A DNA stretch of 7,950 nt from Deltaproteobacteria bacterium (GTDB taxonomy: Bacteria; Desulfobacterota; DSM-4660; Desulfatiglandales; HGW-15). Under the pieces are notes generated by a model, which saw only the letters and a list, made by a program, of their open reading frames with translations, ran no database searches and was not told where the DNA came from. Made by a program: the position numbers and the translations under genes. Where the stretch lies: assembly GCA_020342025.1 (NCBI GenBank), contig CP070840.1:546100-554049 (forward strand), given 5' to 3'. Positions 1 to 6,589 of this stretch are shown here, piece after piece (positions within the stretch are counted from its first letter, which is position 1; the number at the start of each line of letters is the position of its first letter).

Positions 1-1
1 G

Positions 2-742
2 GTGATCATTCTTTTTATGTTCTTGGGCGGGATGACCTTCATGCTCTTTTATCATATGTTGAAAGGGAACTGGGGTGTCCTGAAAATCAATACCGAATTT
101 CGCTGGTACGTGGGATTTTTGCTGTTCTTTTGCGGCATGGTCACATGGATTTTGTGGAAAGAGAGCACCTATAACAGCTTCGCGGATAGTGCTCGATATG
201 CCACATTTCAGGTCATGTCCCTTTTGACCACCACCGGATTCACCACTGCAGACTATGAAAAATGGCCCCAGTCCGCTCAGATGTTTCTCTTTGCCGTGTG
301 CTTTATCGGTGCCTGTGCCGGGTCTACCACCAGCGGTATCAAGGTGGTTCACTATGTTGTGATATGGAAATTTATGGTCGTGGCCGTTAAGAAAATATTT
401 TTTCAACCCATGGCTGTTTCATCCATTCGGCTTAACCAGCGTCCTATCGACCCCCAGATCATTGATCTTGCCGTCTGTTATTTCATTGTCAATATATTTC
501 TTGTCCTGGGAGGTGGCTGTTTCATGGTGTTGGTGGATGACATGGACTATGTCACGGGGATGAGTTCAGTCATCGCCACGCTCATGAATATCGGTCCGGG
601 ATTCGGCACGATCGGGCCCTCTGAAAACTATGCCCACATCTCGGCGATAGGGAAGTGGTTCTTGTCCTGGAATATGCTGGTTGGCAGGCTGGAAATGTTT
701 TCAGCACTCGTTGTATTCTATCCGTCCTTTTGGAAGAGATAA
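2..742 (+). CDS. trkH: TrkH-family potassium uptake channel subunit, C-terminal part (5' end outside window)
   Basis: This is the membrane subunit of the Trk/Ktr K+ uptake system, which conducts K+ through an inner-membrane pore gated by TrkA. The 246 visible residues are roughly the second half of a protein that is usually about 480 residues, so the frame continues off the left edge and the GTG at position 2 is an internal codon, not the start. Two of the four pore loops are visible. The filter TTTGFTT lies at residues 76-82 and NIGPGFG at 196-202, with the glycines expected to line the K+ path. GACAGSTTSGIK (102-113) follows the third pore loop and is typical of TrkH. Several hydrophobic helices surround these motifs, and the protein ends in the characteristic MLVGRLEMFSALVVF...FWKR tail. 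The stop is TAA at 740-742. The gene converges on trkA. The family call is very secure. Confidence 0.95.
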   Translation: MIILFMFLGGMTFMLFYHMLKGNWGVLKINTEFRWYVGFLLFFCGMVTWILWKESTYNSFADSARYATFQVMSLLTTTGFTTADYEKWPQSAQMFLFAVCFIGACAGSTTSGIKVVHYVVIWKFMVVAVKKIFFQPMAVSSIRLNQRPIDPQIIDLAVCYFIVNIFLVLGGGCFMVLVDDMDYVTGMSSVIATLMNIGPGFGTIGPSENYAHISAIGKWFLSWNMLVGRLEMFSALVVFYPSFWKR

Positions 743-772
743 TTCCGAAATTCAGTGGTTGAAGAGGTTCGG

Positions 773-2179
773 CTATTCTAAAAATAGTCTCTGAACGTCT
801 TTTAAGTGGGGTGAAGCACAGAAAACGATGACCGGTTCATTATCCTGGATATGGGTGTCGCCCACAGCGATCTGCCATTTACCGTCGCGAAAAACTCCTC
901 CGATGAGAATCTTACCGTGAAATTCGGGATCTAATTTGGAGAGCGGTTTTCTTGTAATCAGGGAGTTTGGCGCGGCAATAATCTCAACCGCTTCTGCATC
1001 GAAACCGTGAAGATGGGCCACGGAAAGCAGCTCTCCTCTGCGAATAAATTTTATTATCTCGTTCCCTGCCAGAATCTTTTTATTTAAGGTGATATCCGAA
1101 CCCATGGTGGCGGCCAGCACTAAGTAATCCTCTTTGTTCACGAGAGCAATGGATTTGCTCTGTTTGCCCTCTGATTGCTCATTATGGGTCGTCATCAGAT
1201 GTTTCGCCAGAAGGCAACTCATAATATTGGTTTCATTATCGCCTGTGGCGGTAATGAACGTGTCCATGTCCAACAACCCTGCCCGTAGCAGGACATTTGC
1301 ATTCGATCCGTCCCCGTGCAAGATCTCCGCATGTTTTAAGGTGAAGGAAAGCTCCTTGGCGCATTCTTCATCCTTTTCAATGAGTTTCACCTCAATGGTT
1401 TGTTCCAATAATTCGGCCACACGGCGCCCCACTAAGCCGCCCCCCAGTATCATCACCCGGTGACGGAGTTGCTGTTCGATCCCCGCCAGTTGCATCAATA
1501 GCGGCAGATCTTTACTGGTGGCCATAATAAACACCTGATCTTGAGGTAATATCTCCTGCTCTCCCCCGGGGATGATGGTGGTTATTCCCCGGGCAACCGC
1601 GACGACACGGAAGGAAAAGCCATGATAGATCCTTGAAATTTCCTTTAATTTCTTATAGGCCAGGGGAGAGGTTTCATGAATACGGGTAGCCACGACCTGT
1701 ATGGCTCCTTCGGCGATATCGATGATATCGTTGCCTGCCCTGACTTTTATCAGCCTAACAATCTCCTGGGCGGCCAACTCCTCGGGGTGTATTATCAAAT
1801 CAATCTTTAAATCCTTTGCATTGAGAACAGAGTCTTTATCCCCAAATTCCAGGGAACGAACCCGCGCGATCTTGCGCTGAATTCCAAATCGATCGGCAAT
1901 CATTGAAGCCAGCATGTTCACGGCGTCATTATTGGTGACGGCAATGAGATAATCCATCTTCTCCGCATCGGCTTCTCGCCAGCATTGGATACTCATGGCA
2001 TTGCCCTGAATCAGACGGGCATCCAGATCCCCGTCAGCGTGGCGAACCAGTCTGCCCTCCGACTCTATGACCGTGATCTCGTAGCCTTCATGTACGAGTC
2101 GCTTTGCCAGGTAATATCCGACTCCGCCGAGTCCCAAAATCAAAATATTTTCAGAGAGTGTCGATTTTTTCCTAAACAT
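773..2179 (-). CDS. trkA: TrkA, NAD-binding regulatory subunit of the Trk potassium uptake system
   Basis: TrkA is a peripheral cytoplasmic protein that assembles under TrkH and opens or closes it according to bound nucleotide. This one is full length (468 residues; the family is about 450-460) with the usual tandem layout of RCK_N (about 10-135), RCK_C (150-235), RCK_N (240-365) and RCK_C (385-468). The first Rossmann loop is GLGGVG (16-21) with acidic E39 after strand 2. The second is GGGLVG (246-251) with E268. The second domain has an insertion of lysine, serine and glutamine residues around 331-343. The start is ATG at 2177-2179 with a modest AAGG Shine-Dalgarno, and an N-terminal extension of about ten residues precedes the first strand. 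The stop is TAG. The gene is monocistronic as far as can be seen and convergent with trkH. A promoter and structured leader lie upstream. Confidence 0.96.
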   Translation of the reverse strand: MFRKKSTLSENILILGLGGVGYYLAKRLVHEGYEITVIESEGRLVRHADGDLDARLIQGNAMSIQCWREADAEKMDYLIAVTNNDAVNMLASMIADRFGIQRKIARVRSLEFGDKDSVLNAKDLKIDLIIHPEELAAQEIVRLIKVRAGNDIIDIAEGAIQVVATRIHETSPLAYKKLKEISRIYHGFSFRVVAVARGITTIIPGGEQEILPQDQVFIMATSKDLPLLMQLAGIEQQLRHRVMILGGGLVGRRVAELLEQTIEVKLIEKDEECAKELSFTLKHAEILHGDGSNANVLLRAGLLDMDTFITATGDNETNIMSCLLAKHLMTTHNEQSEGKQSKSIALVNKEDYLVLAATMGSDITLNKKILAGNEIIKFIRRGELLSVAHLHGFDAEAVEIIAAPNSLITRKPLSKLDPEFHGKILIGGVFRDGKWQIAVGDTHIQDNEPVIVFCASPHLKDVQRLFLE

Positions 2180-2180
2180 G

Positions 2181-2196
2181 GATAAGAAACCTTATC
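2181..2196 (-). promoter_or_regulatory. Inverted repeat overlapping the trkA ribosome binding site
   Basis: GATAAG and CTTATC form a perfect 6-bp inverted repeat with a 4-base loop, ending one base upstream of the trkA start codon. In the mRNA the hairpin would take part of the AAGG Shine-Dalgarno (2190-2193 on the plus strand) into its stem and loop. It could tune translation initiation or be a protein-binding site. Six base pairs, four of them A-T or T-A, make only a weak RNA hairpin, so the functional reading is inference. Confidence 0.4.
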
Positions 2197-2210
2197 AGAT
2201 TACCCCGAGT

Positions 2211-2222
2211 CGCTAAATAGCG
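2211..2222. repeat. Small perfect inverted repeat in the trkA leader
   Basis: CGCTA-AA-TAGCG is a perfect 5-bp palindrome with a 2-base centre, about 32 bases upstream of the trkA ATG and downstream of the predicted transcription start. A 2-base loop is too tight for a full RNA hairpin, so a dimeric repressor operator is the more natural reading if it is functional. Nothing else identifies a regulator. Confidence 0.3.
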
Positions 2223-2293
2223 CTCAAACTGAAATGGCGGTTTTCGGTTTCGCCCTCCCAGATGCGATCGCCTCTTTTGGACATGACCAGGAT

Positions 2294-2322
2294 TTATTAC
2301 TGGAAGCGGGTCCTGTTGTCAA
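2294..2322 (-). promoter_or_regulatory. Putative sigma-70 promoter of trkA
   Basis: Read on the minus strand, a perfect -35 box TTGACA (2317-2322) is followed by a 17-base spacer (2300-2316) and TAATAA (2294-2299) as -10. The -10 is only a partial match to TATAAT. Transcription would begin near 2287, giving a leader of about 108 bases before the trkA ATG. The spacing and the perfect -35 are good evidence; the weak -10 limits confidence. Confidence 0.55.
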
Positions 2323-2377
2323 CTTGCTATGTTAACATTATCACCTCAAAATATCATCGATTTTGACTGAAAAATAA

Positions 2378-2390
2378 CCGGTTTGACCGG
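2378..2390. repeat. Short palindrome CCGGT-TTG-ACCGG
   Basis: This is a perfect 5-bp inverted repeat with a 3-base centre. It lies upstream of the predicted trkA -35 box, about 56 bases away, at the start of a stretch rich in small palindromes. It may be an operator-like site or part of a decayed repetitive element. Confidence 0.3.
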
Positions 2391-2470
2391 GATGAGAATT
2401 GATTGGAAAGAGGATATTACGAGATTTAGTCGGCAATATTGGGGACAACCTATAGCCCCCTGTCATGAAA

Positions 2471-2580
2471 TGGGGTCAGGCCTCGCTTCACTGCATTTTA
2501 GCCTTGATTATTCTGCCGGTAGTTGCAGAATGAAGTCTCAGGTTCCTGCATACAAGACGTTATAATGCAAGACCTGAACT
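2471..2580. mobile_element. Possible decayed MITE/REP-like unit with degenerate terminal inverted repeats
   Basis: The left end (2476-2486) reads TCAGGCCTCGC. The right end (2567-2578), reverse-complemented, reads TTCAGGTCTTGC. The two share TCAGGnCTnGC, differing only by transitions, and bound about 110 bases with no coding capacity. Short GGGTCAGG...-type ends facing each other are what I associate with small non-autonomous elements mobilised by REP-associated (Y1/IS200-like) transposases. No transposase is present here. A copy elsewhere in the genome would be needed to prove mobility. The perfect TATAAT at 2561-2566 lies inside the right end. Confidence 0.35.
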
Positions 2581-2592
2581 CTATTCCTACGC

Positions 2593-2606
2593 CCGCTTTC
2601 CAGCGG
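2593..2606. repeat. Short hairpin CCGCT-TTCC-AGCGG
   Basis: This is a perfect 5-bp GC-rich inverted repeat with a 4-base loop, just outside the right end of the inverted-repeat unit at 2471-2580. It has no T-tract on either strand, so it is not a terminator. It looks like a REP-type hairpin and may belong to the same repetitive patch. Confidence 0.3.
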
Positions 2607-2648
2607 TATATTTCAAATTCAGATGGCACAGACAAAGGAGAAGCATTA

Positions 2649-2816
2649 ATGGCTTCTGTTGTTGCAAGGGCTATATTATGCCTGATATTTGGGTTTTTCA
2701 TTTGTTTGATAACGGACCCTTGTGTCCGATCCACTCTCACTGAGCTTCCGATGCCTGTCAGGTCAAGTCTCGGCAACGAGGCTTTTAAAACCCATCCTGA
2801 CGCTCGCATGTCCTGA
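2649..2816 (+). CDS. Candidate 55-residue single-pass membrane microprotein, unknown function
   Basis: I do not recognise this product. An ATG at 2649-2651 is preceded by AAAGGAG (2634-2640) with an 8-base spacer, the best Shine-Dalgarno on this strand of the gap. The first 22 residues include a hydrophobic run, VVARAILCLIFGFFICLI (residues 4-21), long enough to be one membrane helix. A polar tail follows, with two prolines and several arginines, ending at TGA. The frame extends further upstream to a TTG at 2523, but those codons run through the inverted-repeat unit and look non-coding. Against a real gene: it lies in a patch of palindromes, the tail overlaps the hairpin at 2713-2728 and the inverted repeat at 2758-2817, and the frame is short enough to occur by chance. 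It faces the 3' end of the GH31 gene. Confidence 0.3.
   Translation: MASVVARAILCLIFGFFICLITDPCVRSTLTELPMPVRSSLGNEAFKTHPDARMS
2713..2728. repeat. Hairpin CGGAC-CCTTGT-GTCCG downstream of the GH31 gene
   Basis: This perfect 5-bp stem with a 6-base loop lies about 110 bases past the GH31 stop on the minus strand. No run of U follows it in either direction, so it is not a standard intrinsic terminator. It might protect the 3' end of the transcript or be part of the repetitive patch. It is also inside the microprotein candidate frame. Confidence 0.25.
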
Positions 2817-2817
2817 C
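2758..2817. repeat. Sixty-base unit bounded by GTCAGG / CCTGAC
   Basis: GTCAGG at 2758-2763 and its exact complement CCTGAC at 2812-2817 bound about 60 bases just after the GH31 stop codon. The CAGG core resembles the ends of the unit at 2471-2580, so both may come from one family of small repeats. Six base pairs over this distance can occur by chance. Confidence 0.25.
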
Positions 2818-2839
2818 CAGTATATAGTTCCAATCTCTA

Positions 2840-5257
2840 TCAATAAATGAGTTCAAGAAGTTTTACATCTTTGGTCGTATATAAATAGACTACCCCGTCT
2901 TCATACCTAAAGTTGGCTTCCTCGTTATCAATAATTACCTTCCTCGGGGGCTCAGAATAAACATTAACGTGGAACGATTTTATTCCATCAAAGGCTCCTG
3001 TTTTCGTGAATTCGATACACAAGTTATTCCCTGTTCTTTTCATATCAAACTTAAACAAGACGAATGGGCTATCCGTTGTGACCCCGTCATCCATATAAAG
3101 GGTTGATGTGGAACTATCTCTCGTTTGAATTGGAAAGACCTCTAACGTTATCGTCTCCACATTTTTTTCGGTGGTATATTGGCCAGGCTCTTTGGTCGGT
3201 ATAATGGCGCCTTCTTTTATGAACGCTGGAAGCATATCGAGCGGGGCATCGTAGTATATAGATCTATTGCCTTCCAAAACATCTTTGGTCTCATAATCAT
3301 ACCAGTTTCCCTTTGGCAGATACACAAGCCTCCGAATTGCACCTTCCTTGAGAACAGGTGCGACGAGGATGTTTTGTCCGACCAAGAATTGATCGTCAAT
3401 TGTGAATGTGTTGCTATCCTGCTGGTATTCGTAAAGTAGGGGTCTCATAATTGGTGAGCCATACTTTGATGCTTCATAAAAACAGGTGTAGAGATATGGG
3501 AGAAGCCTGTAACGCATATTTACGTATTTTCTTATGAAGGACTTATATGGATCTCCGTGTACCCATGGTTCCTGATCGTATTCACCCCTGCAATTGTGTT
3601 CCCTCATGAGTGGAACAAGCGAGCTTGCTTGGTACCAGCGTACCAAAAGCTCTGCGTTGGCTGACTTGAAAAATCCGCCTATATCCGATCCAATAAAGGG
3701 CGTACCGGAGAGGCCCATGTTCAGAAACATGGGTATCTGAAGGCGAAGATGGTCAAAGTTTGAAGTATTATCGCCTGTCCATGAAGCGGCATATCTTTGG
3801 AGACCAGAATAGCCTGCTCTTGACAGAACAAAGGCTCGCTTGGTACCCATCAGTCGTGAAATGCCCTCCAGTGTAGACTTCGCCATGTATGATCCATATA
3901 TATTATGTATTTTTTTATGTGATGAATGAAGTCCAAAGTCATTAAATACCGCGTTGTCATCCATTGTGCCTGTTTGCGTATGGAAGATATCCGGTTCGTT
4001 CATGTCGTTCCAAAACCCGTCCAGGCCTGCATTTACGAGACCTTTATATAGACTTCCCCACCACTTCTGGACATCAGGTCTTGTAAAATCCGGGAACACA
4101 CACTCTCCAGGCCATACCTTGCCTATGTAAAGACCTCCATGGGGATATTTTACAAATAAATCCCTTTCGATACCTTCCTTGAAAACAAAATACCTCGGGT
4201 CTGCCTTTATCCCGGGATTTATCATGCTGACAACCTTGTAACCCATAGCGTGAAGCTTTGATACCATGCCAGGAAGGTCGGGAAACCTGGATTTGTCCCA
4301 CGTAAAACACCTGTATCCGTCCATATAGTGTATGTCCAGCCAGATGACATCGAGCGGTATTTTTTCGGCCCTCGCCCTTCTGGCAATGTCCATGACCTCT
4401 GTTTCGGGATAATAGCTCCAGCGACAAATCATGTGCCCAAGCGCCCAAATGGGTGGAAGTGGCATGTAACCTGTCAAAAATGAAAACCTTTGCACCACAT
4501 CTTTAATCAGCGGGCCGGCGATAAAGTAATAATCTAGTTCTCCCCCTTCACTCCTGAAAATATATCTGTCTTCATAGGTATGCCCCATGTCAAAATGTGT
4601 GCGATATGTGTTGTCAAAAAAGATGCCGTAAGCCTTGTACTCTTTTAATCCTATGAAAAAGGGATGGGACTGGTAAAGCGGATCAGATCTTATGTCATCG
4701 CCATACTCACCCGTATTCCACATCTCATATTTGCGTCTTCTTTTATCCAGTGGCCCTGTCTTTTCACCCAGCCCGTACAAATGCTCGCCGTAAGAAAGAG
4801 ATTTTGTGCATGTTACACTGTGTCCTTCCGGTGCAGGCAACCAACTCATGGGGCTGAAGTCTTCAGACAGGGAAAATCCCTCCTTGTCCAGAAAGCGTAT
4901 AAGTATAGGACTTTTAGTAATAACAACATCTATGGCATTGGAGGACAAAAAAACACTTTTGCCTTGGTCTTTCACCGTGTAGCGGACTTTTTTCTTGGGC
5001 AGGTCTTCCCTGATGGCATAGCTGTAATCTTCCAAGTAACGATTCTCTGCGCTGGGCCTTTTCACCCCCACTCTTACGTGCACAATTTCAGGTGTTATCA
5101 ATTCGATGGATAGATATGCGTTGGCGCAATTTAACTCTATACCATTGCCCATGTCTTGAAAGGCCTTTACGCTACCGATACTCTCTCCAAGAGCCTGAGG
5201 CACAAAACATATAAGAACCAACAACGCTAATACCATTGATCTTAGAGGTTTTGTCAT
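2840..5257 (-). CDS. Exported glycoside hydrolase family 31, probable alpha-glucosidase
   Basis: GH31 enzymes hydrolyse or transfer alpha-glycosidic residues with retention of configuration. This 805-residue protein is full length. Residues 1-24 form a Sec signal (basic start, hydrophobic core, likely cut near ALG/ES), placing it in the periplasm or outside; C17 is not in a lipobox. An N-terminal beta-sandwich (about 30-265) contains YGLGEKTG (161-168). The catalytic barrel (about 266-600) has WLDIHYMDGY (306-315), nucleophile D418 in WNDMNEP, R480, acid/base D496 in WTGDN, GSDIGGFF (523-530) and H554. C-terminal beta domains follow (about 605-805). The start ATG has a strong GGGAGGT Shine-Dalgarno at 5266-5272. 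It is the third gene after two lipoprotein genes, 56 bases from the second. The WxDMNEP context suits alpha-glucosidases best, but alpha-xylosidase or another GH31 specificity cannot be excluded. By eye it is more AT-rich than the flanking transporter genes. Confidence 0.93.
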   Translation of the reverse strand: MTKPLRSMVLALLVLICFVPQALGESIGSVKAFQDMGNGIELNCANAYLSIELITPEIVHVRVGVKRPSAENRYLEDYSYAIREDLPKKKVRYTVKDQGKSVFLSSNAIDVVITKSPILIRFLDKEGFSLSEDFSPMSWLPAPEGHSVTCTKSLSYGEHLYGLGEKTGPLDKRRRKYEMWNTGEYGDDIRSDPLYQSHPFFIGLKEYKAYGIFFDNTYRTHFDMGHTYEDRYIFRSEGGELDYYFIAGPLIKDVVQRFSFLTGYMPLPPIWALGHMICRWSYYPETEVMDIARRARAEKIPLDVIWLDIHYMDGYRCFTWDKSRFPDLPGMVSKLHAMGYKVVSMINPGIKADPRYFVFKEGIERDLFVKYPHGGLYIGKVWPGECVFPDFTRPDVQKWWGSLYKGLVNAGLDGFWNDMNEPDIFHTQTGTMDDNAVFNDFGLHSSHKKIHNIYGSYMAKSTLEGISRLMGTKRAFVLSRAGYSGLQRYAASWTGDNTSNFDHLRLQIPMFLNMGLSGTPFIGSDIGGFFKSANAELLVRWYQASSLVPLMREHNCRGEYDQEPWVHGDPYKSFIRKYVNMRYRLLPYLYTCFYEASKYGSPIMRPLLYEYQQDSNTFTIDDQFLVGQNILVAPVLKEGAIRRLVYLPKGNWYDYETKDVLEGNRSIYYDAPLDMLPAFIKEGAIIPTKEPGQYTTEKNVETITLEVFPIQTRDSSTSTLYMDDGVTTDSPFVLFKFDMKRTGNNLCIEFTKTGAFDGIKSFHVNVYSEPPRKVIIDNEEANFRYEDGVVYLYTTKDVKLLELIY

Positions 5258-5313
5258 GATCCCAGACCTCCCTTTTTTGTTAGCTATAATTCTTATCGTT
5301 TATACTCATTCAT

Positions 5314-5703
5314 TCATCTGACATGACGCCTGAGCGCTTCCTTTCCTATCTCTCTAATGACGGGATCTGATGACCTGGCAAATTCCTGTGGATATCCCCA
5401 GAATATCAGTCCGTCATTTCTGTAGGCGAGGAAATAGGTTGACCAATATTCTCCCGAAGCCAATACATAGGATTGCACAATGATCGAATCCTCAGTTGTG
5501 GTCATTGACCATTGAAACACCTTTTTGGGAAGTACGCCCATGACCGCTGGTGGCTCATCAGGAGTCATTCCCATTCTCAACCCTGCCAAGTCCCTCATGT
5601 GGATTACGTTTTTTGCACATGAAAGAAGAGCCAATAGCAAAAGTGCAACGAGTGGATATAGCACTTTTTTTCTAATTACTTTCATAAATGTATTCTTTCT
5701 CAT
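5314..5703 (-). CDS. Small predicted lipoprotein, paralogue of the upstream gene, function unknown
   Basis: No named function. From the ATG at 5703 the product has 129 residues. A basic start, then a leucine-rich core ending in lipobox LLSC (Cys29), implies lipidation; Ala follows the cysteine, so outer-membrane sorting is plausible. The mature part opens with LRMGMTPDE, which recalls the GMT turn of SmpA/OmlA/BamE-like lipoproteins, an inference only. Its C-terminus carries LIFWGYPQEFARSSD, matching the neighbouring lipoprotein. Start choice: ATG 5703 has GGAAGG only 3 bases upstream. ATG 5685 gives a tidier 123-residue form (Cys23) with a weaker site, and a TTG at 5724 has none. Any choice overlaps the end of the upstream gene (stop at 5672), by 32 or 14 bases, suggesting translational coupling. 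The GH31 gene follows. Confidence 0.75.
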   Translation of the reverse strand: MRKNTFMKVIRKKVLYPLVALLLLALLSCAKNVIHMRDLAGLRMGMTPDEPPAVMGVLPKKVFQWSMTTTEDSIIVQSYVLASGEYWSTYFLAYRNDGLIFWGYPQEFARSSDPVIREIGKEALRRHVR

Positions 5704-6136
5704 CTTCCTTCCATGACCTTTCAATGATCATAGGGGCAAGTCTCCTTACTAGTTGATCATGGGAGCGGTTAAATTCGTGGTGAAATCCCCAAAAGAGGAG
5801 TGAATCTTTGAAAAACAAAAATGCAAATTCCTCATAAACCGCGGAAATGATTTGTTCTGAGTACCAGACGTCGCCCAATTGGTAAGTATGTGTGAAGGTT
5901 TCTGTACCAGTCTGCATAAGAAATATATGGACCTGATACTCAAGGCCGTCCTCAGGATCAACAATTGTAAGCACCTTATGAGGGTTTCGCTCTAACATTG
6001 ACGAAAGACTGCTCGACGACATACCCCGCTCAACAAACTGGATCTTATCCATGGTAATGTCAGAAGCGATACAGCCTACTAAAAGAACCAATACCACAAC
6101 AACGGCAGGCTCAAGATATGTATTGAGTTTTCTCAC
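5672..6136 (-). CDS. Predicted lipoprotein with GTG start, first gene of the lipoprotein-GH31 cluster
   Basis: No named function. The 154-residue product begins MRKLNTYLEP, followed by a valine/leucine core and lipobox LVGC (Cys22). The mature protein has ERGMSSSSL (36-44), in the place of the GMT motif of the next gene, and the shared block LLFWGFHHEFNRSHD (113-127). About 21 extra residues separate the two motifs compared with the paralogue. The start must be the GTG at 6134-6136: it has AAGAGG ending six bases away, and the next methionine in frame (residue 29) would remove the signal peptide. An ATG at 6138-6140 is out of frame and would make only a nine-codon peptide ending in TGA. The gene probably starts the operon; I found no convincing promoter upstream. 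A BamE-like fold is possible but unproven. Confidence 0.78.
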   Translation of the reverse strand: MRKLNTYLEPAVVVVLVLLVGCIASDITMDKIQFVERGMSSSSLSSMLERNPHKVLTIVDPEDGLEYQVHIFLMQTGTETFTHTYQLGDVWYSEQIISAVYEEFAFLFFKDSLLFWGFHHEFNRSHDQLVRRLAPMIIERSWKEDEKEYIYESN

Positions 6137-6589
6137 ACATGACCTCTTCTTTTTATTGCTGGTAACCCGCTGAGGTGCCTCCCCTTTACTGACTAATTCA
6201 TGGTTTCGATCGCGTTTCAGCCAGGACTTTGGCTATTCAGGAAACTTTAAACTGGAGGATTGGAAAACAGACAGGTGTGGTCGAAAGTGGAACATCGACA
6301 GGTGGTAAGCACTTCCATTCTCGTCTCAGCGATTGAAATGACAGAGGCGGCAATAATAAGACGGGCCCAGCCGGGTCGCGACGCTTTTCAAACAGAATTG
6401 ACTGGAGCGAAACTGTTCCGAAATGAGGGTTTTGCTCCCAGCAGAATATCCTGCCAGGAGGGAAGCTACCCCATTTTGATATGATACTCCATGAATTAAC
6501 CGCTACCCGACTTCGTGGTTAAATGGTTGCAAGGAAAACTTTACCTTTATGTATAGTGAGAGGAATTAATCTGTCAAGAAAAAAGGAGT
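6137..6589. other. Gene-free stretch between the MFS gene and the lipoprotein operon
   Basis: These 453 bases should hold the end of the MFS transcript and the promoter of the lipoprotein operon. No clear -35/-10 pair or T-tailed terminator is visible. Weak structures are TTAACC (6496-6501) facing GGTTAA (6517-6522); an imperfect stem (6435-6444 with 6451-6460, CTCC and GCAG arms pairing, two mismatches between); and the direct repeat GACAGGTG at 6270-6277 and 6297-6304, 27 bases apart. A 74-codon frame on the plus strand begins with TTG, lacks a ribosome binding site and resembles nothing I know, so I do not call it. Confidence 0.6.

Noticed and set aside
743..790. Bidirectional intrinsic terminator between trkH and trkA
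   Set aside because: The only stem (774-788) is five A/T-rich pairs inside the trkA coding sequence with no T-tract on either strand.
1134..1463. A 109-codon plus-strand frame inside trkA
   Set aside because: It is the antisense shadow of the second Rossmann domain of TrkA, with no ribosome binding site or recognisable motif.
2264..2271. GCGATCGC palindrome (the HIP1 sequence of cyanobacteria)
   Set aside because: I noted only this one copy and nothing else suggests a cyanobacterium. A single 8-base palindrome is expected by chance at this composition.
2561..2566. Perfect TATAAT on the plus strand as a promoter
   Set aside because: The hexamer 17 bases upstream is TCAGGT, far from TTGACA, and there is no extended -10 TG. 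It is kept only as a remark on the inverted-repeat unit.
2498..2833. A 111-codon frame on the minus strand just past the GH31 stop
   Set aside because: It begins with TTG and has no Shine-Dalgarno. It runs antisense to the better-supported microprotein frame and through the inverted-repeat unit, and the product resembles nothing known.
4074..5113. Frames of 124 (minus) and 149 (plus) codons inside the GH31 gene
   Set aside because: Both lie within coding sequence whose own frame has clear catalytic motifs, and neither gives a plausible protein.
6260..6484. A 74-codon plus-strand frame in the gap before the lipoprotein operon
   Set aside because: It has a TTG start, no convincing ribosome binding site and no recognisable domain. 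Frames of this length occur by chance.
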